A stretch of DNA of 64,000 nt from Bradyrhizobium prioriisuperbiae (GCF_032397745.1 NZ_CP135921.1:4948501-5012500), one strand, 5' to 3'. Shown: positions 7,489-16,487, counted from the first letter of the stretch. Made by a program: numbers and translations. The notes: generated by a model from the sequence alone, not told the origin.

Positions 7489-8841
7489 TCACGGCTCCGA
7501 GCTCTGCAGCGGCCGGGGCGGCCGCGGCGCGGTGGCCGCATCCGGATCATACGATTGCGGCGATGGTGGCGGCACGCGTGGCGCCGTGGCTTGCGGCGAC
7601 GGGTTTTGCGGCGTGATCGGCTGCGGTGATGTGGCCTGCGGTGTCGCCGATGGAGGCGGCGTCGGATATGGCCGGCGGGCCGTGATTGGTGGCGGGGGCG
7701 GCATCGCCGCCACGGGCCTGGTGCGTGTTGCACCTGGGGCGGAAGCCGGTCGCGGGGGGGCGGGCGGAGGAGGCGCTGCAACGCGGCGCCGCGCGTCCTG
7801 ATCCGACAGCTTCGCGATTTCCTTCGCCATCTGATCCTGACCGGCCTTGAGCTGGTCAATGGTCTGCTGCAGCCTGGCCAGATCGCGGGCCATAGCCTGG
7901 AGTTGCTGCGTCACTTCGGGTGGCAGTGCGGAAACGGCGGGCGCCGCGGCCGCCGTTGCGGCGGCCGGTGTCGCCGTAGCTGGAGTCGCGTCCTGGGCTG
8001 GCGGGGCCGCAGCCAGAGTCATCGATGGTGTCGCGGCCGGTTGCGCGGGCGCGGGAGCCGCAGCCGCCACGGCCGGCTGAACGGGAGGCTGGCCCGCCTG
8101 TGCGGCGGCGGCCGGATCCTGATCGGCGCTCTGCCCCGGAAATTTCAACCACGACGGCAGGGACACCTGTGGCGCCCATTTCGCCAGCATCTGTTCGCTG
8201 ATCGCTCGCGCCTCGTCGCCATGGTGCTGCCAGGCATAGGTGGCGCCGACGCCGACCAGCGCCAGGATGAAACTGGTGACGACGCGCCGCAGCCAGCTGC
8301 GTTGCGGCGGCTGTGCCTCCCGGGCCTGGCCCGGGATGTCGCGCGGACCTGGACCTTGGTCTGCAGAGAGACCCGCCAAAGGACCTTTCAAGAAGGGATC
8401 ATTCAAGGACTCATCGGCGCGGGCTGCCGGACGAAATGTCGCCTCGATCGGCGGAACGGGCCGGGCCGGCCGGCTGGGCGAGAAGACAGGTGCGACGCGC
8501 TGCGGCGGATTGAATGCCGGGGCGGCACGCTGCGCGGGGCGGGACTCATCCAGCGTCGGGCTGATGGGCACGAAGTCATGCGGATCGTTGCGCGGATCGG
8601 CCGGCTTCGGGCTCGCGAGTTCAGCGGTGTCAGTGGCGGGGTGCGACGTGATGTCGATCGGCGGTACCGGCCGCTCGGACGGCGCGGGAAGCTCCACGCG
8701 GGGCGGCGGAGTCGACGGCGCCGGCGCGGCATGACCCGCGGCCTCATGCGCCAGTTTCGACAGCTCTTCTTCCACCCGCGCGACCAGATGGATTTCATCC
8801 GCGTGCGGATCGGTTTGTTTTGGTGTCAGCGTGGACAGCAT
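7489..8841 (-). CDS. proline/alanine-rich single-span membrane protein with coiled coil
   Basis: A 450-residue minus-strand protein. Residues 35-180 are a Pro-rich cytoplasmic stretch with repeated PVPPI motifs. One membrane span lies at about 187-205 (VVTSFILALVGVGATYAW). A long Ala/Pro/Gln linker follows, then a coiled coil at about 315-365 (LQAMARDLARLQQTIDQLK) and a second Pro-rich tail. It lies antisense to the virion genes with the next minus-strand gene upstream. Proteins of this style occur in Bradyrhizobium genomes without known function. The combination of span, coiled coil and Pro-rich arms suggests an envelope scaffold rather than a virion part. Confidence 0.65.
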   Translation of the reverse strand: MLSTLTPKQTDPHADEIHLVARVEEELSKLAHEAAGHAAPAPSTPPPRVELPAPSERPVPPIDITSHPATDTAELASPKPADPRNDPHDFVPISPTLDESRPAQRAAPAFNPPQRVAPVFSPSRPARPVPPIEATFRPAARADESLNDPFLKGPLAGLSADQGPGPRDIPGQAREAQPPQRSWLRRVVTSFILALVGVGATYAWQHHGDEARAISEQMLAKWAPQVSLPSWLKFPGQSADQDPAAAAQAGQPPVQPAVAAAAPAPAQPAATPSMTLAAAPPAQDATPATATPAAATAAAAPAVSALPPEVTQQLQAMARDLARLQQTIDQLKAGQDQMAKEIAKLSDQDARRRVAAPPPPAPPRPASAPGATRTRPVAAMPPPPPITARRPYPTPPPSATPQATSPQPITPQNPSPQATAPRVPPPSPQSYDPDAATAPRPPRPLQSSEP

Positions 8842-9061
8842 GATGCTTCGTTCCCCGTCCTGAAACCGCCATCCCGCGCCCCGGGCCGGCGGAATATGTC
8901 AGTCCTTACGCCAGGTTGACGCCCTTCCACCCCGCAATCCCCCATGCCGGTTTGACCAAAGCAAGGCCGGACGATGGAGAGGATGGGGCGATGGCGGCGG
9001 TTGCCCTGCGGGAACCGGGCTCCGGGGGGAGAGCTGCGGCCCATGAGCCTAAGCAGCAACG

Positions 9062-10066
9062 CTACTTCTTGGGTGCGGCAGGAGCGGGTTTTGCCGGAGC
9101 GGGCTTGGCGGCAGCCGGTGCCCCAGGAGCGGGCTTCGCTTTCGCTTTCTGCATGGCCTGCAGGATTTTGGTCAGCTTATCCAGTCTCTCCTTGCTCTTC
9201 ACGCCGCCTTCCGTAGATCCTTGGGCCCATCCCTTGCTGACGATTGCATCCGCCGCCGCTTCATAAGTCTTGGGCCAGTCTTTGTTAGCGTTCGTGGCGC
9301 GATTGGCCACGATCACTTCAACACTGGCCGCAATCGGATGACTTGGGCTAATTGGTTTTCCAACTGCTGCACGGAACATCAAGCCCTCGACAATGTAGGC
9401 ATCTGTCTCCCAATATTTGATAGGGGCTGGAGAGTTGAGCCAGTCTTGGATTGCGTGCGTCAACTCGTGAGCGTGCTCATGTGGGGCGCCCTCTGCTCCT
9501 GCAAAAAAAGTTACCCTAGGCGGGTCGAGCCGGCGATTATAACTCACGAGCGCGCCACCTCCAGCCGGGCGGCCCTTCGGCCGGATTTTTCCAGAAACGA
9601 TTCCGCGGTCATTTACCTCGATGACTTCTATGGCACGATCTTTCACCAGTTTCTTTATGGCTTGGAACTTGCTGGCATCGTAGGTGAATCCTGTGCCAGG
9701 GCTGGTGAAGTTGACGCGCTCCCCGGCAAGGTCAAGCGCTTTGTAAACACTATCCAATTCCTTGTCCGTTTTGAGAACCTTGCCGACACCTTTGCCAAGC
9801 GCTGCCGCGACACGGGTGTCGATAACCGCCATGCGCTCGAATTCCAAGGCGTCCTGGTCAAAAGTGCACCCTTCGATGATGAGGATGAGTGCGTCCAGTT
9901 CTTGTGACGTGATCGCGCCGTCCTGGTCCAGCAGTTGATTGAACAGCGTAGCAATAGCCTCATAGGTGATGACAGCTTTCGGATCGTCCTTGGTGAAGTG
10001 AAAATATATTTGCGCCACCTTCGGATCGAGAGTCTTCAGCTTCTTGTAAAGTTCGGAGTCCGGCAT
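9062..10066 (-). CDS. putative zinc metallopeptidase (HELTH motif) in a phage-gene island
   Basis: A 334-residue minus-strand protein; a GTG one codon upstream is also possible. The N-terminal 120 residues are helical and include a degenerate EF-hand-like loop (LLDQDGAITSQEL). A beta domain follows. Then comes PHEHAHELTHAIQDW, with HELTH at about 200-204 in this numbering, and KYWETDAYIVEG about 16 residues later, whose glutamate could be the third zinc ligand. HExxHxxQ resembles the DUF4157 class of effector-associated peptidases. The last 30 residues are an Ala/Pro/Lys tail. GC content is lower than in flanking genes. There is no signal peptide. The fold assignment is tentative. Confidence 0.62.
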   Translation of the reverse strand: MPDSELYKKLKTLDPKVAQIYFHFTKDDPKAVITYEAIATLFNQLLDQDGAITSQELDALILIIEGCTFDQDALEFERMAVIDTRVAAALGKGVGKVLKTDKELDSVYKALDLAGERVNFTSPGTGFTYDASKFQAIKKLVKDRAIEVIEVNDRGIVSGKIRPKGRPAGGGALVSYNRRLDPPRVTFFAGAEGAPHEHAHELTHAIQDWLNSPAPIKYWETDAYIVEGLMFRAAVGKPISPSHPIAASVEVIVANRATNANKDWPKTYEAAADAIVSKGWAQGSTEGGVKSKERLDKLTKILQAMQKAKAKPAPGAPAAAKPAPAKPAPAAPKK

Positions 10067-10202
10067 CACGGCACCTCATCTTGTTCTTCCGCATATCGGC
10101 GGACAGATCGTTGATCGAAATCGTTTGTAGGTGTCGGCTGCGAAAGCCGCGGTTCAAACCACGATGCTAAGAAATGCCCGCCAATGCTGCGTTTGTTCAA
10201 TT

Positions 10203-10257
10203 TGACGCCGCACTGACGCCGCACTGACGCCACGCTGACGCTTGCTTGACGCCATCG
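10203..10257. repeat. five tandem 11-bp units between divergent genes
   Basis: Five consecutive 11-base units begin TGACGC: TGACGCCGCAC twice, then TGACGCCACGC, TGACGCTTGCT and TGACGCCATCG. They sit in the 324-base gap between the divergent starts at 10066 (minus) and 10391 (plus). The 11-base phasing places each TGACGC on the same face of the helix, as in some operators and iterons. The function is not known; apart from this the gap holds no supported feature. Confidence 0.7.
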
Positions 10258-10390
10258 CCGAAATCGAGGCCGCGTCGATCGTTCGATGTCGTCGCACCAT
10301 GCTCGCCGTTGGCGTTTGTGTGTCTCCTCACCATGAGCAGATTGTTCTCGCGCGCCACCGAGCGCGCCTTGCATTGCGGATATTGCAGTC

Positions 10391-11869
10391 ATGCCCCTCA
10401 TCCCCTTCGGCGAATACCGCCCCGACGTCTCCGACTACGAGGCGCAGACCACCCGCAACATTCTCAATGTGCTGCCGCGTGGCGACGGCTACGGGCCGTT
10501 TCCGGACATGACGGTGCTGTCAAGTGCGCTCGGCGCGCAGTGCCGCGGCGCCTTCGTGGCTTATCAGGGCAATGGCACCGTCACGATTTTCGCCGCCACG
10601 GCGACCGACATCTACATCATGAACAATGCGACCTTCGCCTGGACCAAGGTGTCCAAGGGCGGCGGCCCCTATTCGGCGCTGTCAAGCACCGAGCAATGGC
10701 GGTTCGCCCAGTTCAACAACCTGGTGATCGCGGTGCAGGCCAACGTGGTGCCGCAGGTGTATGACATCGTCTCCTCGTCGGCGTTTACCGACCTTGCGGG
10801 ATCGCCGGCGCCGCCGCAGGCGCGCTATATCGACATCGTCGGGCGTTTCGTGGTGCTGTCGGGTTTGCTGCAGTTTCCTTACCGGGTGCAGTGGTCCGGC
10901 CTCAACGACGTCAACGGGCCGAGCAGCTGGACGCCGGGCGTCAATTCCGCGGACTATCAGGACCTGCCCGACGGCGGCATCGTGCGCGGCGTCGCCGGCG
11001 GCGAGACTGGCGTGATCCTGCAGGACCAGGCGATCCGGCGCATGACCTATGTGCCGGGTTCGCCGGTGATCTTCCAGATCGAGCGGGTGTCGCAGGACAA
11101 AGGGCTGTTCGGTCCCTACAGCCTGGTGCGGGCGGGCGAGCGTATCTTCTTCTTCTCGGCGCAGGGCTTCCATCGTATCGATCCCGGTGGCTTTCCCACC
11201 CCGATCGGGCGCGAGCGGGTGGACCGTACGTTCTTCGCCGATCTCGACAAAGCCAACCTGCAGCTGTTCATCGGCGCGGCGGACCCGCGCAACTCGCGGG
11301 TGTTCTGGGCCTACAAATCGGTCAACGGTACCGTCAGCCGGTTCGACAAGATGCTGTGCTACGACTGGGTGCTGGATCGCTTCACGCCGATCAAGATCCT
11401 CGGCGAGTATCTGTTGCCGATGTCGCAGCCCGGCTTGACGCTGGAAAACCTAGATGCGATCTCGACCTCGCTCGACGCGCTGACCACGTCGCTGGACGAT
11501 TTCTCGACGTCAGTGACGCCGGAGCTTGCGGCGTTCGACAACGCCCATGCCCTGAATTTTTTTCGCGGGCCCAGTCTAGAGGCCACGCTGGACTCCGCGG
11601 AGCAGGGCACTGACGGCACGCGGCTGAAGCTGCGCGGCTTTCGCCCGGCGACAGACGCGCCAGCGGTGTTCGGATCGGTGTCGCGGCGCGAGACGCAGGC
11701 GGCGGTGCCGGTGTTCGGCGCCGAGAGCCCGATCCACCCGCAGACCGGCAAGATCAATCTGCTGGCATCGACGCGTTATGCGCGGGCACGGGTGCGAATT
11801 CCCGCCAGCACTGCCTGGAGCTTCATCGGCGGGATCGAGCCGGACGTTGTCACCGAAGGCAAGCGATAG
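10391..11869 (+). CDS. phage stabilisation / tail-hub-like structural protein
   Basis: A 492-residue protein starting MPLIPFGEYRPDVSDYE. It has repeated beta-propeller-like segments: AFVAYQGNGTVTIFAATATD, WRFAQFNNLVIAVQANV, VVLSGLLQFPYRVQWSG, GPYSLVRAGERIFFFSAQGF. This is the usual look of podovirus stabilisation/tail-accessory proteins (P22 gp10 class). Near residues 355-375 a short leucine-spaced repeat (LDAISTSLDALTTSLDDF) may form a coiled coil. The ribosome binding site is weak. It is followed at 10 bases by the next virion gene. Confidence 0.68.
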   Translation: MPLIPFGEYRPDVSDYEAQTTRNILNVLPRGDGYGPFPDMTVLSSALGAQCRGAFVAYQGNGTVTIFAATATDIYIMNNATFAWTKVSKGGGPYSALSSTEQWRFAQFNNLVIAVQANVVPQVYDIVSSSAFTDLAGSPAPPQARYIDIVGRFVVLSGLLQFPYRVQWSGLNDVNGPSSWTPGVNSADYQDLPDGGIVRGVAGGETGVILQDQAIRRMTYVPGSPVIFQIERVSQDKGLFGPYSLVRAGERIFFFSAQGFHRIDPGGFPTPIGRERVDRTFFADLDKANLQLFIGAADPRNSRVFWAYKSVNGTVSRFDKMLCYDWVLDRFTPIKILGEYLLPMSQPGLTLENLDAISTSLDALTTSLDDFSTSVTPELAAFDNAHALNFFRGPSLEATLDSAEQGTDGTRLKLRGFRPATDAPAVFGSVSRRETQAAVPVFGAESPIHPQTGKINLLASTRYARARVRIPASTAWSFIGGIEPDVVTEGKR

Positions 11870-11879
11870 GGATCATCTC

Positions 11880-12185
11880 ATGACCGTCTCCACCAACGAA
11901 CGCGATCTTGCGAAATTCGCGGTCGCGATCCAGCAGCTCGAGCAGGGGCGCAGCAACGCGGCGGGCATGTGTACCTTGTCAGCAGGCGTCGTGAACACCA
12001 CCGTGAAAGCGCCAAACTGCGCCGCCACCAGCAAGGTGTTGCTGTTTCCGCGCAGCGCCAACGCGGCGGCTGAGCTCGGCAACGGCACGCTCTATGTCAG
12101 TGCGGTGGCCAACGGCGCATTCACGCTGACCCATGCCGCCAACGCGCAGATCGACCGGAGCTTCGTCTTTGTCTGCCTCGGTTGA
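11880..12185 (+). CDS. small phage structural protein
   Basis: A 101-residue protein whose ATG lies 10 bases after the preceding stop. The first 27 residues are helical (NERDLAKFAVAIQQLEQGR). The rest is a beta-rich domain (SKVLLFPRSANAAAELGNG, LYVSAVANGAFTLTHAAN) resembling tail-tip or fibre-support proteins. It overlaps the start of the next gene, as often seen in virion operons. The role is inferred from position and composition. Confidence 0.68.
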   Translation: MTVSTNERDLAKFAVAIQQLEQGRSNAAGMCTLSAGVVNTTVKAPNCAATSKVLLFPRSANAAAELGNGTLYVSAVANGAFTLTHAANAQIDRSFVFVCLG

Positions 12186-12582
12186 GCTGATCTGCGTCGA
12201 TCCCCGGCGCATCCACGAGATCTGGCCGCACGCCGCCGACCTCATTCACAGGGCGGTGCGGCGCACCAACCTCAACCACACGCGGGATATCGATGCCGAT
12301 GTCCTCAGCGGCGCCGGGCTGCTCTGGCTGGCATGGAACGGCGAGGCGATCGAAGCCGCGGCGACCACGTCGCTCATTCAAACCGATACCGACAAGGTCT
12401 GCATTCTCACCGCCTGTGGTGGTGAGGACATGGCGCGGTGGCTGCCGCTGCTGCGGCAGATCGAGGACTACGCACGCAACGAAGGCTGCGCCTGTGTCCG
12501 GATCTACGGCCGCAGGGGATGGCAGCGCGTTCTGGATGGCTACGACGTCACGCACGTTATCTTGGAGAAGGAATTGACCTGA
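12133..12582 (+). CDS. phage protein with GNAT-like fold
   Basis: Up to 149 residues, depending on the start. The ATG at 12133 overlaps the previous gene by 53 bases, whereas a TTG at 12169 (giving SASVELICVDPRR) would reduce this to 17. The domain reads ICVDPRRIHEIWPHAADLI, LLWLAWNGEAIEAAATTSL, ILTACGGEDMARWLPLLRQI and CVRIYGRRGWQRVL. That is the strand-helix order of GNAT-like proteins found next to tail genes in podophages. Substrate binding residues are not conserved clearly enough to claim acetyltransferase activity. The stop overlaps the next ATG as TGATG. Confidence 0.65.
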   Translation: MPPTRRSTGASSLSASVELICVDPRRIHEIWPHAADLIHRAVRRTNLNHTRDIDADVLSGAGLLWLAWNGEAIEAAATTSLIQTDTDKVCILTACGGEDMARWLPLLRQIEDYARNEGCACVRIYGRRGWQRVLDGYDVTHVILEKELT

Positions 12583-13670
12583 TGGGCGGCACCAGCACGC
12601 AAGAGTCCAAACAAACCTCGCAGACCTCGCCATGGGCGGCGGCCGCGCCGGCGCTCAACAGCGCCGTGAGCGGCCTCAATGCGCAACTTCCCAACGCCGG
12701 GCTGACGCCGACCGAAACCAGCGCGTTGGATGCCTGGAAGGCGAACGCCCAGGCCGGCAATCCCTTCGCCGGCTCGATCAGCGACCTCGCCAAGGGCTTG
12801 CTGAGCGGCGGCGGCGCCAGGGCGAATGATGTCAACATCAGCGCCAATCTCGCGGGCTATCAGGGGCTGCTGTCGCCTTATGCCAACGGATCGATGATCG
12901 GCAACAACAAGGCGCTGCAAGACCAGCTCAGCGCCATCACCAGCGATGTCACCAACCAGGTCAATTCCCAGTTCGCGGCCGCGGGGCGCGACGGATCGGC
13001 TGCCAATCTGCAGGCGCTGGGCCGCGGCATCGCGCAGGGCACGGCGCCGGTGATTGCCAGTCAATATAACCAGGACGTCGCCAACCAGCTCAACGCCGCG
13101 AACAGCCTGTATGGCGCGGGAAACACCTCCTACGGGCTGCTGAACCAGAACAACCAGCAGGCCAATGCCAATGCCCAGGCCGGCGTCGGCGTCGGCAACG
13201 CCGCGCTCGACGCCAGCAATTGGGGCGCCAGCCAGCTGCTGGGCGAGGAAGCCCAGCGCCGCGGCATTCCGCTGAATGCCTACCAGACGCTGCTCGGTTC
13301 GATCCTGCCGCTGGCGCAGGCCTTCGGGACCAACAACAGCACGAGCAACCAGACGAGCACGATGTCGGGCGCGCAGCAATTCGGGACCATCGCCAGCGGT
13401 CTCGGCAGTCTCGCCGGTATATTCAAATCCATCCCGTCCGACCGCCGCCTGAAAGAAGACATCACGCAGGTCGGCACGCTGTTCGATGGATCGCCGGTCT
13501 ATCGCTATCGCTACCGCAACAGTCCTGCTTTCCAGATCGGCCTGATGGCGCAGGATGTGGAAACGCGAACGCCGGACGCGGTGATCGAGATCGGCGGCTT
13601 CAAGGCAGTCGATTACCAAAAGGCGACTGAAGCCGCAGTTCGAATGGAGAATGCAGATGGGCTTGCTTGA
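12582..13670 (+). CDS. tail protein with C-terminal S74 intramolecular chaperone domain
   Basis: A 362-residue protein that overlaps the upstream stop by one base. Residues 1-280 are a long Ala/Asn/Gln/Gly-rich helical region (VTNQVNSQFAAAGRDGS, NQNNQQANANAQAGVG), as expected of an extended tail or internal virion component. From about residue 286, SDRRLKEDI, VYRYRYRNSPAFQIGLMAQD and PDAVIEI mark the Peptidase_S74 chaperone domain. In fibre proteins this domain assists trimerisation and then cleaves itself. The S and K of the SDRRLKED start are present. The next gene overlaps the stop by 14 bases. Confidence 0.8.
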   Translation: MGGTSTQESKQTSQTSPWAAAAPALNSAVSGLNAQLPNAGLTPTETSALDAWKANAQAGNPFAGSISDLAKGLLSGGGARANDVNISANLAGYQGLLSPYANGSMIGNNKALQDQLSAITSDVTNQVNSQFAAAGRDGSAANLQALGRGIAQGTAPVIASQYNQDVANQLNAANSLYGAGNTSYGLLNQNNQQANANAQAGVGVGNAALDASNWGASQLLGEEAQRRGIPLNAYQTLLGSILPLAQAFGTNNSTSNQTSTMSGAQQFGTIASGLGSLAGIFKSIPSDRRLKEDITQVGTLFDGSPVYRYRYRNSPAFQIGLMAQDVETRTPDAVIEIGGFKAVDYQKATEAAVRMENADGLA

Positions 13671-14415
13671 TTTTCTTCAGTTCGGCGACCAGAGCGGCCT
13701 GGCCGATCTGCTGCGCAATTCGGCGCTGAGCCAGAATCTGGATGCGGGCGTAGGCTCCGATGTGGCTGCTTACGGCCAGCCGCCGAACACCATCATGTCG
13801 TCTGCGCCGCAAACAGCTGTGCCGCCGTTGGCCCCGCCGCCACAGGCTTACCAGGCATCACAGGCGTCACCGCAGAATCCCGACTTTGGCGATCGCCTGT
13901 CGGCGGGCTTTCAAAGCTGGGCGCATACCCCCGTCGGTTCGCCGTTCGCCGGTCTCGCCAACGGTATTCAGGGCTTTGAGAGCGGACAACGTGTCGATCC
14001 GGAGGGCCTCGCCCAACGCAACAAGGACCGCAGTGATAATCTCACGGCGCAACTTCTGAAGGCCAGGGGAGCGTCTCAGGAGGAGGTGGATGCCGCGATT
14101 GCCAATCCCAGCCTGATGATACCCTTGTTCGGGCAGTACTTCAGGCCGAGTGGGGCAGGCTCCGGATCTCCTCAAGCCGGAAGCGCCGCGACGGGATCGA
14201 TCGGTCGGCCCGGTGGTGCGCGACCACTCAATCCGCAGGTCTCGCCCCAAGGTTCGAATGTCCAGGCCCCTGGCCAGCTGCCAGCGGCACTGCCAGCCAC
14301 CGACGTCGCGGCCACGCTCGTGCGGGCGAGGGCAGCGATCGCTTCCAATCCGTCGATCCGCAGCGTGGTCATCCAGCGTTTGCGTGAGCACGGCATCGAT
14401 CCGGCTGGTCTCTGA
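13657..14415 (+). CDS. phage virion-associated protein (MGLLD start)
   Basis: A 252-residue protein starting MGLLDFLQFGDQSGLADLL; an ATG six bases upstream is possible. The middle is disordered and rich in P, A, Q and S, with a helical patch near residues 115-150 (VDPEGLAQRNKDRSDNL). It ends in a helical module (LVRARAAIASNPSIRSVVIQ, then RLREHGIDPAGL). It overlaps the S74 tail gene. The opening MGLLD recurs in the next two plus-strand virion proteins. It is probably an internal or ejected virion protein; no enzymatic motif is visible. Confidence 0.62.
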   Translation: MGLLDFLQFGDQSGLADLLRNSALSQNLDAGVGSDVAAYGQPPNTIMSSAPQTAVPPLAPPPQAYQASQASPQNPDFGDRLSAGFQSWAHTPVGSPFAGLANGIQGFESGQRVDPEGLAQRNKDRSDNLTAQLLKARGASQEEVDAAIANPSLMIPLFGQYFRPSGAGSGSPQAGSAATGSIGRPGGARPLNPQVSPQGSNVQAPGQLPAALPATDVAATLVRARAAIASNPSIRSVVIQRLREHGIDPAGL

Positions 14416-14465
14416 AGCGAGAACGTCATGACGCGCGTAACTAAGTCGAGCGGAGGAAACTGATA

Positions 14466-15446
14466 ATGGGTTTGCTGGACGATCCGGACTATCAACCAGG
14501 CTATGGCGGCCTTCTGGGGCCACTATTCTATCGCAGCCCGCCGGCGAACGACACCGATCTGGCCGAACAGGCGAGGGTTGCCGCTGCCGCTCAGCTTGCG
14601 CGAGGTGTGAGACGCGACAATCGCACCTACGCTGGCGGAGCGTTTCAGACGAAAAGCGCGCCGTTTGGTCTCGCCGGACCGGGATCGTTGAATTTCGGCA
14701 CTGCGACGAGTCCGCTTGATTTGTCGGCGTTTGAGCCTGCTCGCGAGCCGGAGGAGCAGGGGCCCATGCCGGATGATGTGATGTCGGCGCAGTTGGCAAG
14801 AAACAATGCAGCTGCGCGATTGGCCCGGGGCGTGAAGAGCGTGAGCCGTACCAATGCTTCTCCCGACTTCGTTGATGTTGCGAAATCGGCGGGCATTGGG
14901 ATGGTCAATGGCGCAGTTGGATTGGCCGGTCTGCTACCCGACTCGGTAGCTAAAGCCGAAGACCTGGCCGGTCGGTACATCATTGATCCGGTCTTGCATG
15001 CTGTTCTAGGACCGCCGCCAAAACTCGAAGGCAACCCACCCTTTAGTCTCAATAAATTTCTCGGGAAGGACAACCTCCAAAAGCTCATCGAAAGTCAAAC
15101 CGGAGAATTCTATCAGCCCCAGACCCGAATGGGCCGGTACGCCGAAACAATCGGTGAGCTGGCGCCTCTGTCACTTGGTGGGGCGACATTGGGGGCTTTG
15201 CGTGGCGGCTTCGCTGCTATTGGTAGTCGGACTGCAGCTGGCGATCTTCTTCCAGCCGCAAGAGCGGGACTAGAGAAGCTTGGGCGAGAACTTGCGGTCG
15301 GCTCGGTCGCTCCGGGTATCGCCATCGAGGCCCTCAAGGAAGCTGCGCCCGGCACGTACCTGGATGAAGCTGTTCGTTATGGCTATCCGACAGTTCGGCG
15401 CGGGCTTCCGATCGCACTCGCCGCGAAGCGGTATCTGGGTTTCTAA
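14466..15446 (+). CDS. putative ejected virion protein, paralogous MGLLDD N-terminal module (copy 1)
   Basis: A 326-residue protein with GGAGGAAA upstream. Residues 1-110 form a module shared with 16667-17587: MGLLDD, GYGGLL, NRTYAGG, SAPFGLAGPGSLNFG and EPEEQGPMPDD. Inside it the block ARGVRRDNRT recurs as ARGVKSVSRT. Residues 130-230 hold glycine-rich hydrophobic helices, then FLGKDNLQKLIESQTGEFYQ and MGRYAETIGELAPLSLG, a pattern seen in ejection or internal proteins of rhizobial phages. The rest is Ala/Gly-rich and amphipathic. The protein is short for that class, so it may be truncated. It is followed by convergent minus-strand membrane genes. Confidence 0.65.
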   Translation: MGLLDDPDYQPGYGGLLGPLFYRSPPANDTDLAEQARVAAAAQLARGVRRDNRTYAGGAFQTKSAPFGLAGPGSLNFGTATSPLDLSAFEPAREPEEQGPMPDDVMSAQLARNNAAARLARGVKSVSRTNASPDFVDVAKSAGIGMVNGAVGLAGLLPDSVAKAEDLAGRYIIDPVLHAVLGPPPKLEGNPPFSLNKFLGKDNLQKLIESQTGEFYQPQTRMGRYAETIGELAPLSLGGATLGALRGGFAAIGSRTAAGDLLPAARAGLEKLGRELAVGSVAPGIAIEALKEAAPGTYLDEAVRYGYPTVRRGLPIALAAKRYLGF

Positions 15447-15505
15447 CTCCTGGCGTGGGGGCGGACACGAGTCATTCTCGCCGGCTCCTACTAGGAGAGT
15501 GAACC

Positions 15506-15844
15506 TCAGGAAGAGTGGCCTCCCTGACTGCCGTAGAGGATGGAGTACCAGACGACATTGAGGACTTCTCTGACAATCCTTGCGCGAGGCCATCGGGCTT
15601 CAAGTGCTTTAAAGATGCGATGATAAGTCCAATAGGCTGATGCGCACCAGAGAATCAGCCCGAGTACATAACAGCCCAATCCCCACAAGCTTGGATCGGC
15701 TTGTGGGGCGGCAAACGCCGCGCAGTAGACAAAAAGCGCGGGCGCGGCCACGAACCAGAGAACCGCGGCTGTGCGGACGATGCGCGGGATTATTTTGGAT
15801 GATCGCTGGCTGGGCATTTTCTGAGCCTCTTGTTGGTCGCTCAT
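15506..15844 (-). CDS. small two- to three-span membrane protein
   Basis: A 112-residue minus-strand protein with a short polar N-terminus. Hydrophobic spans lie at about 24-46 (TAAVLWFVAAPALFVYCAAF) and 53-75 (LWGLGCYVLGLILWCASAYW), followed by a basic amphipathic helix. It is convergent with the MGLLDD protein ending at 15446 and precedes another membrane gene on the same strand. Function unknown. Its size and topology fit phage superinfection-exclusion or immunity membrane proteins, but that is positional inference. Confidence 0.5.
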   Translation of the reverse strand: MSDQQEAQKMPSQRSSKIIPRIVRTAAVLWFVAAPALFVYCAAFAAPQADPSLWGLGCYVLGLILWCASAYWTYHRIFKALEARWPRARIVREVLNVVWYSILYGSQGGHSS

Positions 15845-15941
15845 TGCTATCCGCTTGAAGTTTCGGGATTCGGTAGTCAGCGATAATACAAGCCGAGACG
15901 GCGGAAGAATTCCCGGCAGGTTCTTCGTGATTGGCTGGTTA

Positions 15942-16487
15942 TCAGTAAAAAAGACCGGTGATGACGCTCACGATATAATCTTCAAGGCGCGGCCATTCAC
16001 CAAATTGCATGCCGTTGTAAAAAAGGCGGATAAAAGCGGTTAAAACAAAGGCGAACAATGCTCCTGTAGCCAAGCCGCTCCATATCGTAAATGCAGTTCC
16101 TTCGCGGCCATATAGACCGTACGTTGCGGTCGCGCTCACAGTGAGGATCAGGGCCTGCAGCGCTACCGTCACCCACTGCAGCAGGTTAGCTCTTTTGGGC
16201 TTGAAAAAACGGCGGCCGATGCCGAGCGGAAGAGAGTGGGACCAGTACATATTGGCCAGCTCGTAGAGCCAATCACTGATCCACCAGAGCGACCGCAGCC
16301 AGAACAGCAGCCCGATAAAGAAAACTCCAAAAAACCACCAGCCGGGGACGAGCCATCCCGGCATGATCAGCAACACGGCCTCCAACAGGGCCGGTGGAAA
16401 AATAAAGCAGACAAGCCAAAAGCTTCGCATCAGATCCTCGCGTGCGCGGAGATCGAGGGATGATGCAGTCATGATGGTCTGATCCAT
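15942..16487 (-). CDS. multi-span membrane protein in phage island
   Basis: About 181 residues from the ATG at 16487; a TTG six bases upstream is also in frame. Four likely spans: LVCFIFPPALLEAVLLIMPG, WWFFGVFFIGLLFWLRSLWW, LLQWVTVALQALILTVSATA and WSGLATGALFAFVLTAFIRL. It is tryptophan-rich around the second span. GC content is lower than in the virion genes. It sits between the two MGLLDD paralogues on the opposite strand, upstream of the 15506-15844 gene with a 98-base gap. No family is recognised. Possible roles are envelope exclusion, immunity or lysis control. Confidence 0.55.
   Translation of the reverse strand: MDQTIMTASSLDLRAREDLMRSFWLVCFIFPPALLEAVLLIMPGWLVPGWWFFGVFFIGLLFWLRSLWWISDWLYELANMYWSHSLPLGIGRRFFKPKRANLLQWVTVALQALILTVSATATYGLYGREGTAFTIWSGLATGALFAFVLTAFIRLFYNGMQFGEWPRLEDYIVSVITGLFY

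Noticed and set aside
7400..7801. Gly/Ala-rich plus-strand frame opposite the proline-rich membrane protein
   Set aside because: It is the complement of Pro/Ala codons (CCG/GCC), giving Gly/Arg runs; there is no ribosome binding site or domain.
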